DNA of 64,000 bases, taken from Oreohelix idahoensis (lineage: Eukaryota; Mollusca; Gastropoda; Stylommatophora; Oreohelicidae). A program made the translations under genes and the position numbers. Location of the stretch: NCBI GenBank assembly GCA_024509875.1, contig JAMPIV010012162.1, forward strand, positions 62,001-126,000, in the 5' to 3' direction. The notes below the pieces were generated by a model. The model searched no databases. It had not been told where the DNA came from and was given only the letters and a program-made list of their open reading frames with translations. Position 1 is the first letter of the stretch, and every line of letters begins with the position of its first letter. Below, one piece after another: positions 21,843 to 32,476 of the stretch.

Positions 21843-24146
21843 CAAAACTGGAATAGGAAAGGTAATCAGAATTACACTCATAAGCAGAGTAATCCAACAT
21901 ATGATGGTTCTTCTTCTATGAACTGGCGAGATGGTAGTTTTCGTAATTTTGGTGGTAATAATTTTAGACACTGTCGCAAAGGTTATCACAATAAAAGCTA
22001 CCCAAACTTTTCTGCTCGGGATAACCATTCTCGACGTCAAGAATATGACGATGGTGAATATACAAACCGGGATTCAAACCGGAATGATAATTATAATAGA
22101 CAATATGATAACAATTACAGGGGAAACGATAATCGCGGTAGACCTAGATATAACAAAAGAAAAGCTTTTCAACAGGCAAACTCTGCACAACAAGAGTTTG
22201 ATGGAGCCTGTAATCAAGTAAATGATAGCGGTAACTCTAAGGCTATCACTGGTTGTGCTTTCGATTTTGGGAGAGCAACTGAAAGCCCCCAATGCTTAAC
22301 ATTGTTCGACTCATCGACTGTATCTACCCTAAGTTGTGGTCACCCTCTTCCTGCTCTACCTGCTACAGGTGCGCATGATGGGAGAGGATCTCTCATCTTG
22401 CATAACGGTTTAGTGAATAATAGGCGGGTCTCAGTACTTTTCGATTCGGGATGTACTACCGTTGGGGTTAGGGAGTCTCTGATAGATCCTTGCTGTACCA
22501 CTGGAAAATCAATCAAATGTGTTACATTTGGTGCTACTATGGAAAGTTATCCTACTGCTATTATTAGGATTGACACTCCCTTCTTCACAGGGGATGTCCA
22601 TGCATTTCTTCTTCCTAATCCTATTGCGGATCTTATAATCGGTCGTATTCATGGGGTTAAGGAATGCACCCCTCAACAAATTTCTAGTTGGGAAGAACAA
22701 AACATTCAAACGGTCAATGCAGTGGTGACAAGAGCTCAAGCTCTTAATCCCCCAACTTCATCTGATGATAGTAATGGAGTTGATAGCCAAGACGAGCACT
22801 TGGTGGTTTCCCATGACTCGTTTGTTAAACGTCAAGAAGAGGATCCTTCTTTGAAGAAATTCTTCCTTCTCGCAAAGAAAGGAGATCCAAATCAAAATAC
22901 GAATCACAAATCGTATATCACTATGAAGAATGGTATATTGGTACGAATGGTACAACACTCGGACAAGTCTATGCACTCGCAAATTCTTGTGCCTAAGTGT
23001 ATGAGAGCCTTAATTCTTCAGCATGCACACGATTCTCAGTGTGCTGGACACATGGGTTTTTCCAGAACTAAAACTAGAGTCCTTGCGTCTTTCTTTTGGC
23101 CATTTGTTAATAAAAACATACGAATGTATTGCAGGTCTTGTAAAATTTGTCAAGAGGTCAAGTCTAGAGGTCCAAGACATGCTGCACCTATTCAGGCTGC
23201 AGATATTCCGATTCGGCCGTTTCAGAAAATGGCTATAGACATTATTGGCCCGTTTAAGATTAAGTCAGTCAGAGGACACCAATTTATCCTCACTTGCGTT
23301 GACATGTGCACGCGCTGGCCAGATGCTATTCCTCTGAAGAGCATATCAACTGTCGATATCGCAGATGCTCTTTGGCTCATATTTTCTCGGCTGGGATTTC
23401 CCGGAGAAATACTATCAGACCACGGCACTCAGTTAATTTCGGACGTTATGTCTCAGGTAATGGCTACGCTAGACATTAAAAGGTCTCTCAGTAGTATTTA
23501 TCATCCAATGTCCAATGGATTGGTTGAACGTCTTAATAGGACACTAAAGAACTTACTTGGCAAGATAACGGAGGATCATCCTGATGATTGGGACAGGGTC
23601 CTACCTGCAGCTCTCTTTGCTTACAGAGAGGTTCCCAACGAGCATACAGGATTTTCTCCTTTCGAACTTGACTTTGGCGCGCAACCGCGCGGTCCTATGT
23701 CCTTGTTACACGATTTGATAACTTCCGATAATATTGACGATGATACACAATCGTCATATGAATATGTCATTGCTCTTAGTGAGAAAATTATCGAATCGTG
23801 CAGATTAGCAACTTCATCTTCCGAATTTGCGAAAGAAAAGGCTAGGCGATTTGCTAACAAGAAAAGACGCCTACGTCAACTTTGTCCTGGAGACAAAGCG
23901 TTTGTCTTACTTCCGTCAAGAGAGAACAGACTTCTCATTTCATGGAAAGTTCCATACACTATAGTCTCGAAAATTTCAGATGTCGACTATATCGTCGATG
24001 TGGATGGAAAGCATAAAACCTTTCATATAAATATGCTTACAGAGTTTATTGAACGTCCAGACTATTTGCAGCCTATTTTCCAGGCGTCGGACGACTCTCC
24101 AGTCCAACATGGTCACATCGTATCCCTGTCTGTTATACAGGATTAG
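21843..24146 (+). pseudogene. pol: E1 nucleocapsid tail, protease and integrase
   Basis: In frame with gag. The first ~115 codons are an Asn/Arg/Tyr/Gly-rich disordered tail, probably the RNA-binding nucleocapsid without zinc knuckles. The aspartic protease follows (VSVLFDSGCTT, catalytic DSG; LIIGRIHG as the closing strand). The integrase has an H-H-C-C zinc site (HDSQCAGHMG...CRSCKIC), the core with AIDIIGPF (Asp), ILSDHGTQ (Asp) and NGLVERLNRTLK (Glu), and a C-terminal GDKAFVLLPSRENRLL...W segment with HINMLTEF. All catalytic residues are intact. TAG at 24144-24146 replaces a sense codon present in E2, and the frame then continues into RT. Proteolysis and integration functions are known for the families. 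Confidence 0.88.
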
Positions 24147-25622
24147 GAAACTATTTTTTCTGACGTTAACTTACCTCTTCCTGCGATTCCACTTAATTCT
24201 ACGGAATCATGGAAAAACGTTACCGTCTCTTTGAACTTGTCTTTTGAGGAGCAACGTCAAGTATCCTCTACGCTACAATCATATCAGGATGTCCTTACCG
24301 ACATTCCTGGACACACAGATGTCATAGAACATGACATCATACTTACTGATCGTAATCCAGTCAGAGTAAGACCATACCCAATACCTATTCATTTTCAAGC
24401 ACAAGTCGAGAAAGAATTGGATGAGATGATTCACCTGCAAATAATTGAACCATCCACTTCAGCTTATTCTTCGTCGATAGTTATTGTTCGAAAAAAAGAC
24501 AATAACATACGTCTTTGCGTTGACTATCGCAAATTAAATCAAGTTACGAAGTTCGATGCTGAACCTATGCCTTTATTAGATGATCTACTTATTAGACTTT
24601 CTAAAGCTGAATTCTTTACTAAACTAGACTTGTCGAAAGGATATTGGCAAGTCCCACTGACGGAACACGCCAAACTTCTGACTGCTTTTTCGACAGCTAG
24701 GGGTTTGTTTCAGTGGAATTTTATGCCTTTCGGGCTTATGAACGCCCCAGCGACTTTCGTGCGCATGATGCGACGAATTCTATCAGATCGTGCAGATGTC
24801 ATCGCATATTTAGACGACATCTGTCTTTTCAGCGATACTTGGAAAGAACACTATTTGGGTCTAAAGGAATTGCTATCTACTTTGCGTGAGCATAATTTGA
24901 CTGCAAAACCCTCTAAAGCCTTTGTTGGGTTTAGTGAAATCTGTTTCCTAGGTCATCGGGTTGGTCATGGTCTGTTGAAGACAGAGGACCAAAACATTTC
25001 GAAGATATTAAATATCTCGGTTCCGAAGACAAAAAAGCAGGTGCGTAGTCTCTTGGGATTAATACAATTCTATGGAAGATTCATTGAGAATCTGTCCTCC
25101 ATTATGGCACCACTTTCATCGTTATTGAAAAAAGGTTCTCCTAATATGGTGCGTTGGTCCCAAGAATGCCAATCTTCATTGGATCAGGTTAAGAATTTGT
25201 TCTCATCTCATCCTATCTTAAGACTACCAACGGTTTATAAGACTTTTGTTCTTCGTAGTGATGCCTCTTCCACTGGGATTGGAGCGGCACTAATGCAGGA
25301 GTATTCAGGAACTCTGCATCCTGTAATGTATATTTCTAGGAAGCTGAATGCGACAGAAAGGAATTACTCGGTTTTAGACCGTGAATTGTTGGCTATGGTT
25401 TGGTCCATTCTTAAGCTACAAAGGTTCCTTCTGGGCGCGCATTTCTTTATGGAAACCGACCAAAAAGCTCTTACGGCTATGCAAAGTAAGGATTTGAAAA
25501 GCTCGAGATATAGTCGTTATGCTATTGCTCTTCAGCCTTTCCATTTCACGGTGCGAGCTATCCGTGGTTCGGACAATGTGACGGCGGACATATTGTCTAG
25601 ATGCCCACATGATTCCAATTAA
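24147..25622 (+). pseudogene. pol: E1 reverse transcriptase and RNase H
   Basis: The same frame continues through a linker (from about 24231) into a Ty3/gypsy-type RT: VRPYPIPIHF, RLCVDYRKLNQVT, FTKLDLSKGYWQVPL, FMPFGLMNAPATF and the catalytic AYLDDICLFS, then the thumb (SEICFLGHRVGHG). RNase H follows with LRSDASSTGIGAAL (first Asp), DRELLAMVWSI (Glu) and METDQKALT (Asp), ending VTADILSRCP. No integrase follows: the frame ends at 25622, only 230 bp before the 3' LTR. This confirms the order INT-RT-RH. The domain itself has no internal stop and all visible catalytic residues are present. RT and RNase H make the DNA copy in the particle. Confidence 0.9.
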
Positions 25623-25851
25623 ATCTTGTGCCCTACTTTTCCTGATACACTTTCAGACTTAGGTCTGTCCTTAATATCCTAATATATTGTAATAAAAATG
25701 TTTTACTATTTGGATGATGTATAAAGAATTTAACAAATTTGATTTTGTCCATCCATTAGTGATATGTTGCTAATATAGCATTGTAATTCATGATATTTGT
25801 ATATTGCTATAATTATAGTATTTAATAATGTTTGATATATGATTGGTATTA

Positions 25852-26828
25852 TGCGATGCGCAGTGGAGAGCGCGAAAGGAGACTTCAGTCTTGTTGAGTT
25901 GTGAAGTCCTGGCTTCTGAGGACGTGTAGGTCCATTGTGTTTTCGGTAAAAATCTTCGAAGTGACTGCGTTGGCAGGTCTCCCCAGTGAATCTCTGTGCG
26001 TCGGAATGGCGACAGAGTTCCTTATTGTGTTCTGAGGATTTGGTTCCAGGTAATACCGACCTTTTTCATTATTACGCTTTCGGTGGCAGAACATGTTGAA
26101 GGATTACCTAGTCTGTAAACTTCAGCTCACCGGTCCTACGTTACAGAACTTGTACATTATGCTCAAGATAGCTAGGTAAGACTATTTGTCTTTAAACGAA
26201 CAGAAGTCCAGTGACGAAGTTATATTGTTGAAACCACAGATTGGCGGTATATTTATATCTACATAAGCATTACTGCAGGGTTGATGTTAACTTGCTTAGA
26301 AGAAGTACACAGATGACGCCATAACGAGGCCTGTGTTAAGGCTAATATACTACAGCCTGATAATGTGCAATTGGCGGGGGAAGCCAAGTTGTACCTGTAT
26401 GTCAAAGTGATTAAGGTATCTGACGCGCTTAGTCAGAGATACCAAAGCGGCATTGTGAACTGTCATTGAATAACCGTACTATTGACCATGAACGAATATT
26501 GGAATGTTTACCAGCCCTTTTTTGAATGCCTGATGTATACCTAACGATTTCCGGTCAGCATGACCTTGTTTACACTGACTGTTCCTGTTGATGCTACTGT
26601 GTGTGTTACCGTCAATAAATGTTTTGAAATGTGCCTGCAGTGTCCAAGCATCTTTGACTACTGCATGTGAGTGTATGGGTTGCATGACACAACATATACG
26701 AGCCTAAACACATTCGCGCCTTCACTTGCACCCACACTCAGCTCCTCATTACAAGTACTACACATCTTAACAACATGTATACTGTCCTGTGCAAGTGATC
26801 ACCTCAACAAGAGAAAAAGACAGTTACA
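25852..26828 (+). repeat. E1 3' LTR, 977 bp
   Basis: It matches the 5' LTR across its length. The sequence just before it (ATGATTGGTATTA) is not purine-rich, unlike E0, E2 and E3. It is followed at 26830 by the same hAT-like segment that lies at 17888 on the left. Confidence 0.85.
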
Positions 26829-27185
26829 GTATTTTGAAGGAACCCTTGAAATAATTGTTAGGTGTCAGTTAACCCCTTGAATATAAATTATTATATCTAC
26901 AGCTGACGGTACGTTAGCGTGATCATTAAGTTGTAATTATAATAATCCAATAAAAATCGGTAATCCTTATTGAGTAGAGAATGATTTCTTCTGTGGGTCT
27001 GTTTATTTTAGCGAACTTATTAGCCTACTGTTTTTGTGTGGTTCTCACTTCCAACAAAGGATATCAACTTTTTGTAAGTCAGTAGTGCAGGAAGTGGCGG
27101 ATTTACATATGGACTGAGTGTGCTGCAGCCCAGGTCCTCATAATCTAGGGAGGCGTTTGCCTCCTGCCAAATAAATTTAAAAAAT
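26829..27185. other. Copy of the left-flank hAT-like segment, then AT-rich spacer
   Basis: 26830-26892 repeats the segment seen at 17888-17950 in direct orientation. At about 27090 the sequence GTGGCGGATTTACATATGGAC followed by a GGGAGGC block resembles the end of another hAT-type MITE, but I see no partner end. Nothing coding is seen. Confidence 0.45.
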
Positions 27186-27186
27186 A

Positions 27187-27445
27187 CACTTACTTACTTA
27201 CTTAGTCGTTCCCCTTCTACCGTGAGGTGTAGAGGTTTGGAAGAGAGAGCGCCAGACCATTCTATCAGCTGTGGAATCAGTCCGGTTTTCTCTCTTGTAT
27301 TGCTCGTAATCATAGTTTAAGACAAACATGTGATTGGCCTGTTGTGCCTTTGCATGGTGGAGGGGCTGCCTCCTTACGGCCTCCATGCAGGCCGCCCTCC
27401 TCCTTTTTCATCCGGTCTTGGGACCGGCATAGGCGGAGTTTAAAA
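27187..27445 (-). mobile_element. Short LINE derivative: 5' leader fused to 3' end, (AAGT)n tail
   Basis: On the minus strand the unit ends DRMVWRSLFQTSTPHGRRGTTK, a stop, and an AAGT tail (27187-27204), the same end as at 2961-3098. Only about 28 residues upstream, it changes into a GC-richer segment with CCGGTCCCAAGACCGG (27411-27428), GGAGGAGGG and GCCTGCATGGAGGCCGT. I recognise this style from 5' leaders of RTE-like elements. The whole EN-RT core is missing, so the copy looks like an internally deleted, SINE-sized derivative. Confidence 0.55.
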
Positions 27446-27891
27446 AAAAAAAAACACCATTAATTTTATTCCATTTGTAATGATGAAAATCAGGGGCGTA
27501 CCTAAGCCAATAATGTGTAAGCACAAATCCAAAATTGAGGAATACATTGATGGAAGTGACCAAAGCACACATTCTTGATTCTACTTTATAGGCATAGTTG
27601 CCAGTAACATTAAACACGTATGACTGGATAACAGTTACACAAATACGCACTTACTCTTTAGTAAAGTTTGTGGAGGCTTTAACCCTTTGCTTTTCAATTT
27701 AGCCAAAAGGAGAAATTGCCACCATTTCTTGCTAGCTTCGCCAAAATGCGAATCTATTATAGACATTCCGAAATAAAAACAGTATCAACATTAGTAGAGC
27801 CTAGAGTAATGTCCCGTTTATTTTGAAATCAAGTGAGGATTCTTTTATACCATCGTGAATCACAATAATATTTAATTTTGACTTTAAAAAA
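27446..27891. other. AT-rich stretch 5' of the hAT gene
   Basis: CAGGGGCGTACCTAAGCC at about 27493 looks like a hAT terminal sequence and may be the left end of the hAT transposon that follows. I could not find a matching right end. Nothing else is seen. Confidence 0.4.
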
Positions 27892-29579
27892 ATGAGTAAG
27901 CGATATGAAAGTGGTGCTAGGAAACGTAAGCGACAAATTGAACAGAAGGCAATACTGAAGCATTTAAAGCCAAGCACGTCATTTGGCTTTGTACAGCAGG
28001 AAGAACCAACCTGCATAACCTCTCAGATACACATCATTTATGTTTACAAACAGAAGAAAATAAAATAGACTACACTGAGCAGTCTGGGCAGACTGATGAA
28101 CAACCAGTTTATATACAGAACACAGCCTCTCTTCAAGGAGAACTGTTGTCAGTAACTACCACTAGAAATACGGAAACTTCTGGAGAAAGTGAAAATGAAG
28201 TGAGAAGACCTATAGCCAAAGAATTAACACAAGAACATCCCACGAGATAGCTACATTAAAAGAAGCAGTCCAAGCGCATTACGTTCTTAAAGACTATAAA
28301 CAAGCAAACAAGCTCAGCTAAAACCCTAGAATTGCAGACACACAAATACCAACTGTTCATGCTACTAGTGATTTCAGAGATAATAATGACGTAGGTTTAT
28401 GGACGACATTGAATAACGAGGAAAAATCATTCTGGGAATCAGCGTTTTACCAGTTCGAAGGCAACATATTAAAAACCAAGCCCGGTTTTGTTCTAAGAAT
28501 GTATTTCATTGCACTAAAGTAAATGGATAAACCTTCCCTCGAGAATGGTTAGAGTAGTCTCCCACAAAATGTGGTCAAACGTTAACATCAAAACTCGAAT
28601 AGCAAATCAAAGCAGAGCAGGATTACTGGCGACACGTACTTCGGCGAGTTATATCAGTGATTTCCCTTTTGGCAGAATGTGGTTTGGCATTTAGAGGAGA
28701 TGATGAAAAATTTGATTCTCCAAACAATGGTAACTTTTTTGGATTGTTTGAGTTGACTGCCAAATTTGATCCATTCCTGCATCCACACATAAATCAGTAT
28801 GGAAGTAAACGCGGTGGTCAGCCATCGTACTTATCCAAAACTATATGTGAAGAGGTTATCCAGTTGATGGCTAATAAAGTTCGAGAAGCAATACTTAGCG
28901 ACATTAAACAAGCAGGTTATTTTAGTTTATCAGTTGATTCAACCCCTGATGTTTCCCATGTTGATAAACTTACTGTTATTGTTTGATGTGTTTCTCCTAG
29001 TGACGGATTACCAGTTGAACGCTTTATGGGTTTTTTTTAACTGAAAGATCACATCGGAGAAAGTATGGCTGAGCGGATACTGAACTCGTACTTCAGTGAA
29101 CTTGAAATTGATTTCAGTAAATGTAGAGGACAATCATATTATAATACAGCTAATATGGCTGGAAAGTATAACGGAGTTCAACAAAAAATTCTGGAAAGGA
29201 ACAGGTTTGCAAAGTTTATTCCATGCGCTGGACATTCCCTAAATCTAGTAGGACGAACCGCAGTTGACACGTGTCTGGATGCAATGAATTTGGTTGGTAC
29301 AATAAATGAGCTGTATTGTTTTTTTCTCAGCTTCTACAAGAAGAGGGTCAGTGCTAAAAAGTTTCTTGCCTCCAGAGTTAAAGGTTCCTAAGCATTTATC
29401 AGACACAAGATGGGAGGCTCACGCCAAAGCTACTGCAGCGATTAGCGAAAATTATGCTAACATTGTTGAAGCCATCCGTCATATTTACGGTGATGAAACT
29501 GACACTAGACAACAGGCTGAAAATCTTCTACAAAAAATGAAAGGATTTGAATTCATTTTCTTGCTTCACATTTGGACAT
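27892..29579 (+). pseudogene. hAT transposase (ZMYM/DUF4371 type), N-terminal two thirds, broken
   Basis: The transposase would excise and reinsert the hAT element. ATG at 27892 begins MSKRYESGARKRKRQIEQKA, the typical basic start of ZMYM1-like hAT proteins, with a KPSTSF segment soon after. Stops and frameshifts follow. From about 28600 the sequence gives YWRHVLRRVIS, LLAECGLAFRGDDEKF, NGNFFGLFELTAKFDPFL, YLSKTICEEVIQLMA and FSLSVDSTPDVSHVDKLTVI, which is the DUF4371/RNase H-like core start with its catalytic-region Asp. 29065-29390 adds CRGQSYYNTANMAGKYNG and FIPCAGHSLNLVG. The gene is then cut at 29579 by the LINE and continues at 36243. Confidence 0.85.
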
Positions 29580-29641
29580 GTTGTTGTTCGTCCATCACGG
29601 GTGATGAAGACCACTCTGTTCATCTAATTATTAGGAATATG

Positions 29642-31323
29642 TTAGGATAGTCTATGAGTACGAAGGTGACTGGTGAGCCCGATGCGGGCCTGGAAAGATC
29701 TCGGACAGTGTGGGCAGTTAATGTTTGCATCGTGTGAAGGTTTTATTACACGGTCTTTTCTATCTTGTCTCCGTTGTTCCGCTGCTGCTCTTCTGGACGA
29801 TTCGCATGCCGCTGCACCTTGACGAAGAGATGTGCACCAGGCAGTTCGGTCTTGCGCAGCAGCTTCCCATGGGTCAGGGCTTATGTCAAAGGTTTTTAAT
29901 GAAGTTTTAAGCGTGTCTTTGAAGCGCTTCTTTTGGCCACCATGGGAGCGTTTACCCTTCTGCATCTCACCATAAAAGAGTATCTTTGGCAGTCGATGGT
30001 CTGGCATGCGGACTACATGACCTGCCCAGCGAAGCTGTGACTGCATCAGTATAGTATCGATGCTAGGGATACCAGCTATGTCAAGAACGGCGATATCTGG
30101 GATCTTGTCTTGCCATTTGATGTTCATTACCTTCCTGAGACAGACTGTATGGAAGTGGTTTATCTTCTTTACGTGGCGCCTGTAAACAGTCCATGTTTCA
30201 CATGCATATAGCAGCACTGGAATCACCGCAGCTCTGTACACCTTCAGCTTTGTCTGTAGACTAATGCCACTTCGATTCCAAACGTTGGGGTATAGTCTGC
30301 CAAATGTGCTGCTGGCTTTGGAGATCCTGGTGTTCACCTCATCATCAATGACGATGTTCTGGGATAGTGTGCTACCAAGGTATGTGAATCTGTTCACAAC
30401 ATTCAGTTTCTCATCATTTACCTTGATGATAGGCTCAGTATAAATTGTGCCAGGAGCTGGTTGGTACATGATTTCTGTTTTCTCCGTGTTGATGGTAAGC
30501 CCAAAGTTGGAGCAGGCTTCGGAGAATCTATCCACGCTATGCTGCAGATCAGCCTCTGAGCCAGCACTGAGGCACAATCGTCAGCAAACAGAAGATCCCT
30601 GATGTTGTGTGATTTGACCTTGGTTTTTGCTTGAAGCCTCCTAAGGTTAAACAATTTTCCATCAATACGATATCTGATGTTGAATCCTGTGTCCCCGTCT
30701 CTGAAAGCATCAGTCAGAATAGCAGAAAACATGATACTGAACAGAGTCGGTGCAAGTACACACCCTTGTTTAACTCCATTTGAGACTGGGAAAGGCTCCG
30801 ATAGCTCACCGTTTTCCTGAACTCTAGCCTGCATTCCATCATGCAGTTGCTGCACTATTGAGATAAATTTCTTTGGGCAGCCGTATTTTGCCATGATCTT
30901 CCATAGACCCGCTCTACTGACCGTGTCGAACGCCTTTGTCAAATCGATGAAAGCTGTGTACAGGCCACAGTGCTGTTCTTGGCATTTTTCTTGTAGCTGT
31001 CTTGCAGCGAACACCATATCGGTGGTTCCACGATCTTTCCGGAATCCACACTGACATTCAGGTAGAAGACCTTTGTCAAGATGAGCTGTAAGGCGATTAA
31101 GAAGGATTCTGGCGAATATCTTCCCAGCGATTGATAATAGGGAGATGCCTCGATGGTTGTTACAGTCTTGGCGATTACCTTTACGTTTATAAAGATGTAT
31201 AATTGACGCATCTTTGAGGTTGTGTGGGACGTTTCACTCTGCCAAATTTGCTGGAAGATCATGTGAAGTATCTCTATCAGAACTGTACCGCCATCTTTAT
31301 AGACCTCAACAGGAATTGAATCG
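29642..31323 (-). pseudogene. LINE reverse transcriptase half with C2H2-like C-terminus
   Basis: Read 5' to 3' on the minus strand, it starts IPVEVYKDGG, a usual lead-in to the RT palm. A degenerate stretch (IFQQIWQSE...) follows. From 31017 the RT is clear: MVFAARQLQEKCQEQ, AFIDLTKAFDTVSR, GVKQGCVLAPTLF and the catalytic LLFADDCAS. The frame shifts just after the FADD motif (about 30570). The second frame (30577-29642) holds the thumb and C-terminal region: YLGSTLSQ, LLYACETWTVYRR, RWAGHVVRMPDHRLPKI, and a C-x2-C-x12-H-x3-H zinc finger starting CPHCPRSF, ending THRLS. The clade could not be fixed by eye. Confidence 0.88.
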
Positions 31324-32075
31324 GAACTATTGTCTATCTTACGCGAGCATAACCTGACAGCGAAACCATCGAAAGCGTGTATTGGTTTTAGCGAAATATC
31401 TTTCTTAGGTCACCGTGTTGGTCATGGTTTCCTAAAAACAGAGGACAATAATACAAGTAAGATACTTAACATTTCTATTCCTAAGACTAAAAAGCAAGTG
31501 CGAAGTTTCTTAGGTCTAATACAATTTTATGGACGATTCATTCCGAATCTGTCCTCCATTATGTCACCTCTTTCTTCCTTGCTAAAGAAAGGGTCTCCTA
31601 ATGTAGTCCATTGGACTCAAGAATGTCAATCCTCTTTGGATAAGGTTAAAACTATGTTTTCTACTTCACCTATCCTAGTATTGCCTTCTAAGGATAATAC
31701 ATTTATTCTTCATAGTGACGCTTCATCCACAGGGATTGGAGCAGCACTAATGCAAGAGTACTCTGGAACTCTGCATCCTGTGATGTATATTTCTCGAAAA
31801 TTAAATGCCGCAGAGAAGGATTACTCGGTCCTAGACCGTGAATTATTGGCTATGGTTTGGTCAATCCTTAAACTGCAAAGATTTCTTCTTGGCGCGCATT
31901 TCATTGTGGAAACTGACCAGAAAGCTCTTACGGCTATTCAGAGTAAAAATCTGAAGAGCGCGAGATCAACGCGATACGCGATTGCTCTGTAGCCGTTTCA
32001 TTTTTCGGTGCGAGCTATCCGTGGGTCAGAAATGTGATGGCAGATATTTTGTCTAGATGCCCACATGATTCATAA
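31324..32075 (+). pseudogene. pol: E3 RT C-terminus and RNase H
   Basis: The frame starts within ELLSILREHNLTAKPSKA, equivalent to the RT region downstream of YLDD in E1, and continues through SFLGHRVGHGFL, QFYGRFIPNLSSI and LKKGSPN. RNase H has LHSDASSTGIGAAL, DRELLAMVWSI and VETDQKALT with its catalytic residues intact. It ends at TAG near 31990, close to the end of the family frame, and a small deletion damages the last codons (the SRCP end is readable in another frame at about 32055). It is most similar by eye to E2. Confidence 0.88.
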
Positions 32076-32476
32076 CTGTTAAATTATATGCCTAACTTTG
32101 CTACAGTTGTTCCTATGTTGAAATGTGTACACATATGTAATATATTATATATTGATTGTAACACTACTTAGCGGTTCATTGATGTTTATTCACCGCTGAT
32201 CTTTCAATGTTTTTTCGTCTTTAATGTTCATGATGTTAAGGTATCTAAGATGAAATTTATGTATAAACTGATGCCAGTATTGTAGTATGCGTTGGTGACA
32301 CCTCTCTGGAAATATTTATACTTAGAGAAATACTTTCTCTAAGTTCATAAAATATATTCTCAATGCTTATCATCTGCGCATTGTTATTGGTGCGTTGTGA
32401 GCCTATTGTATGTAGCTCCTAGATGTATTTCAAAAACAAATGTACCATTTTTTTTCCCCCGAGGGGTGTGGTAATC

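Larger units (their letters stand above)
18132..26828 (+). mobile_element. E1: nearly complete Gmr1-like LTR retrotransposon
   Basis: Two 977 bp LTRs (18132-19108 and 25852-26828) enclose a 1.5 kb leader and a 1656-codon frame in the order gag, protease, integrase, RT, RNase H. Each enzyme is of Ty3/gypsy type, but integrase lies before RT, the hallmark of the Gmr1-like group. Only two in-frame stops (21840 and 24144) break the frame. A tRNA-type primer site may start at 19113 (TGGTGGACCAG). I see no purine tract before the 3' LTR and no clear target duplication, so part of the 3' end may be rearranged. Confidence 0.88.

Noticed and set aside
18132..26828. E1 as a Ty1/copia element because integrase precedes RT
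   Set aside because: The RT (YLDD with DLSKGYWQVPL, FGLMNAPATF), RNase H and integrase C-terminal motifs are of Ty3/gypsy type.
18127..26833. Target site duplication of E1
   Set aside because: CTATA on the left and GTATT on the right share only three bases.
28657..29650. Domesticated host ZMYM-type gene
   Set aside because: The frame has several stops and is cut by a LINE, so it is a transposon fossil.
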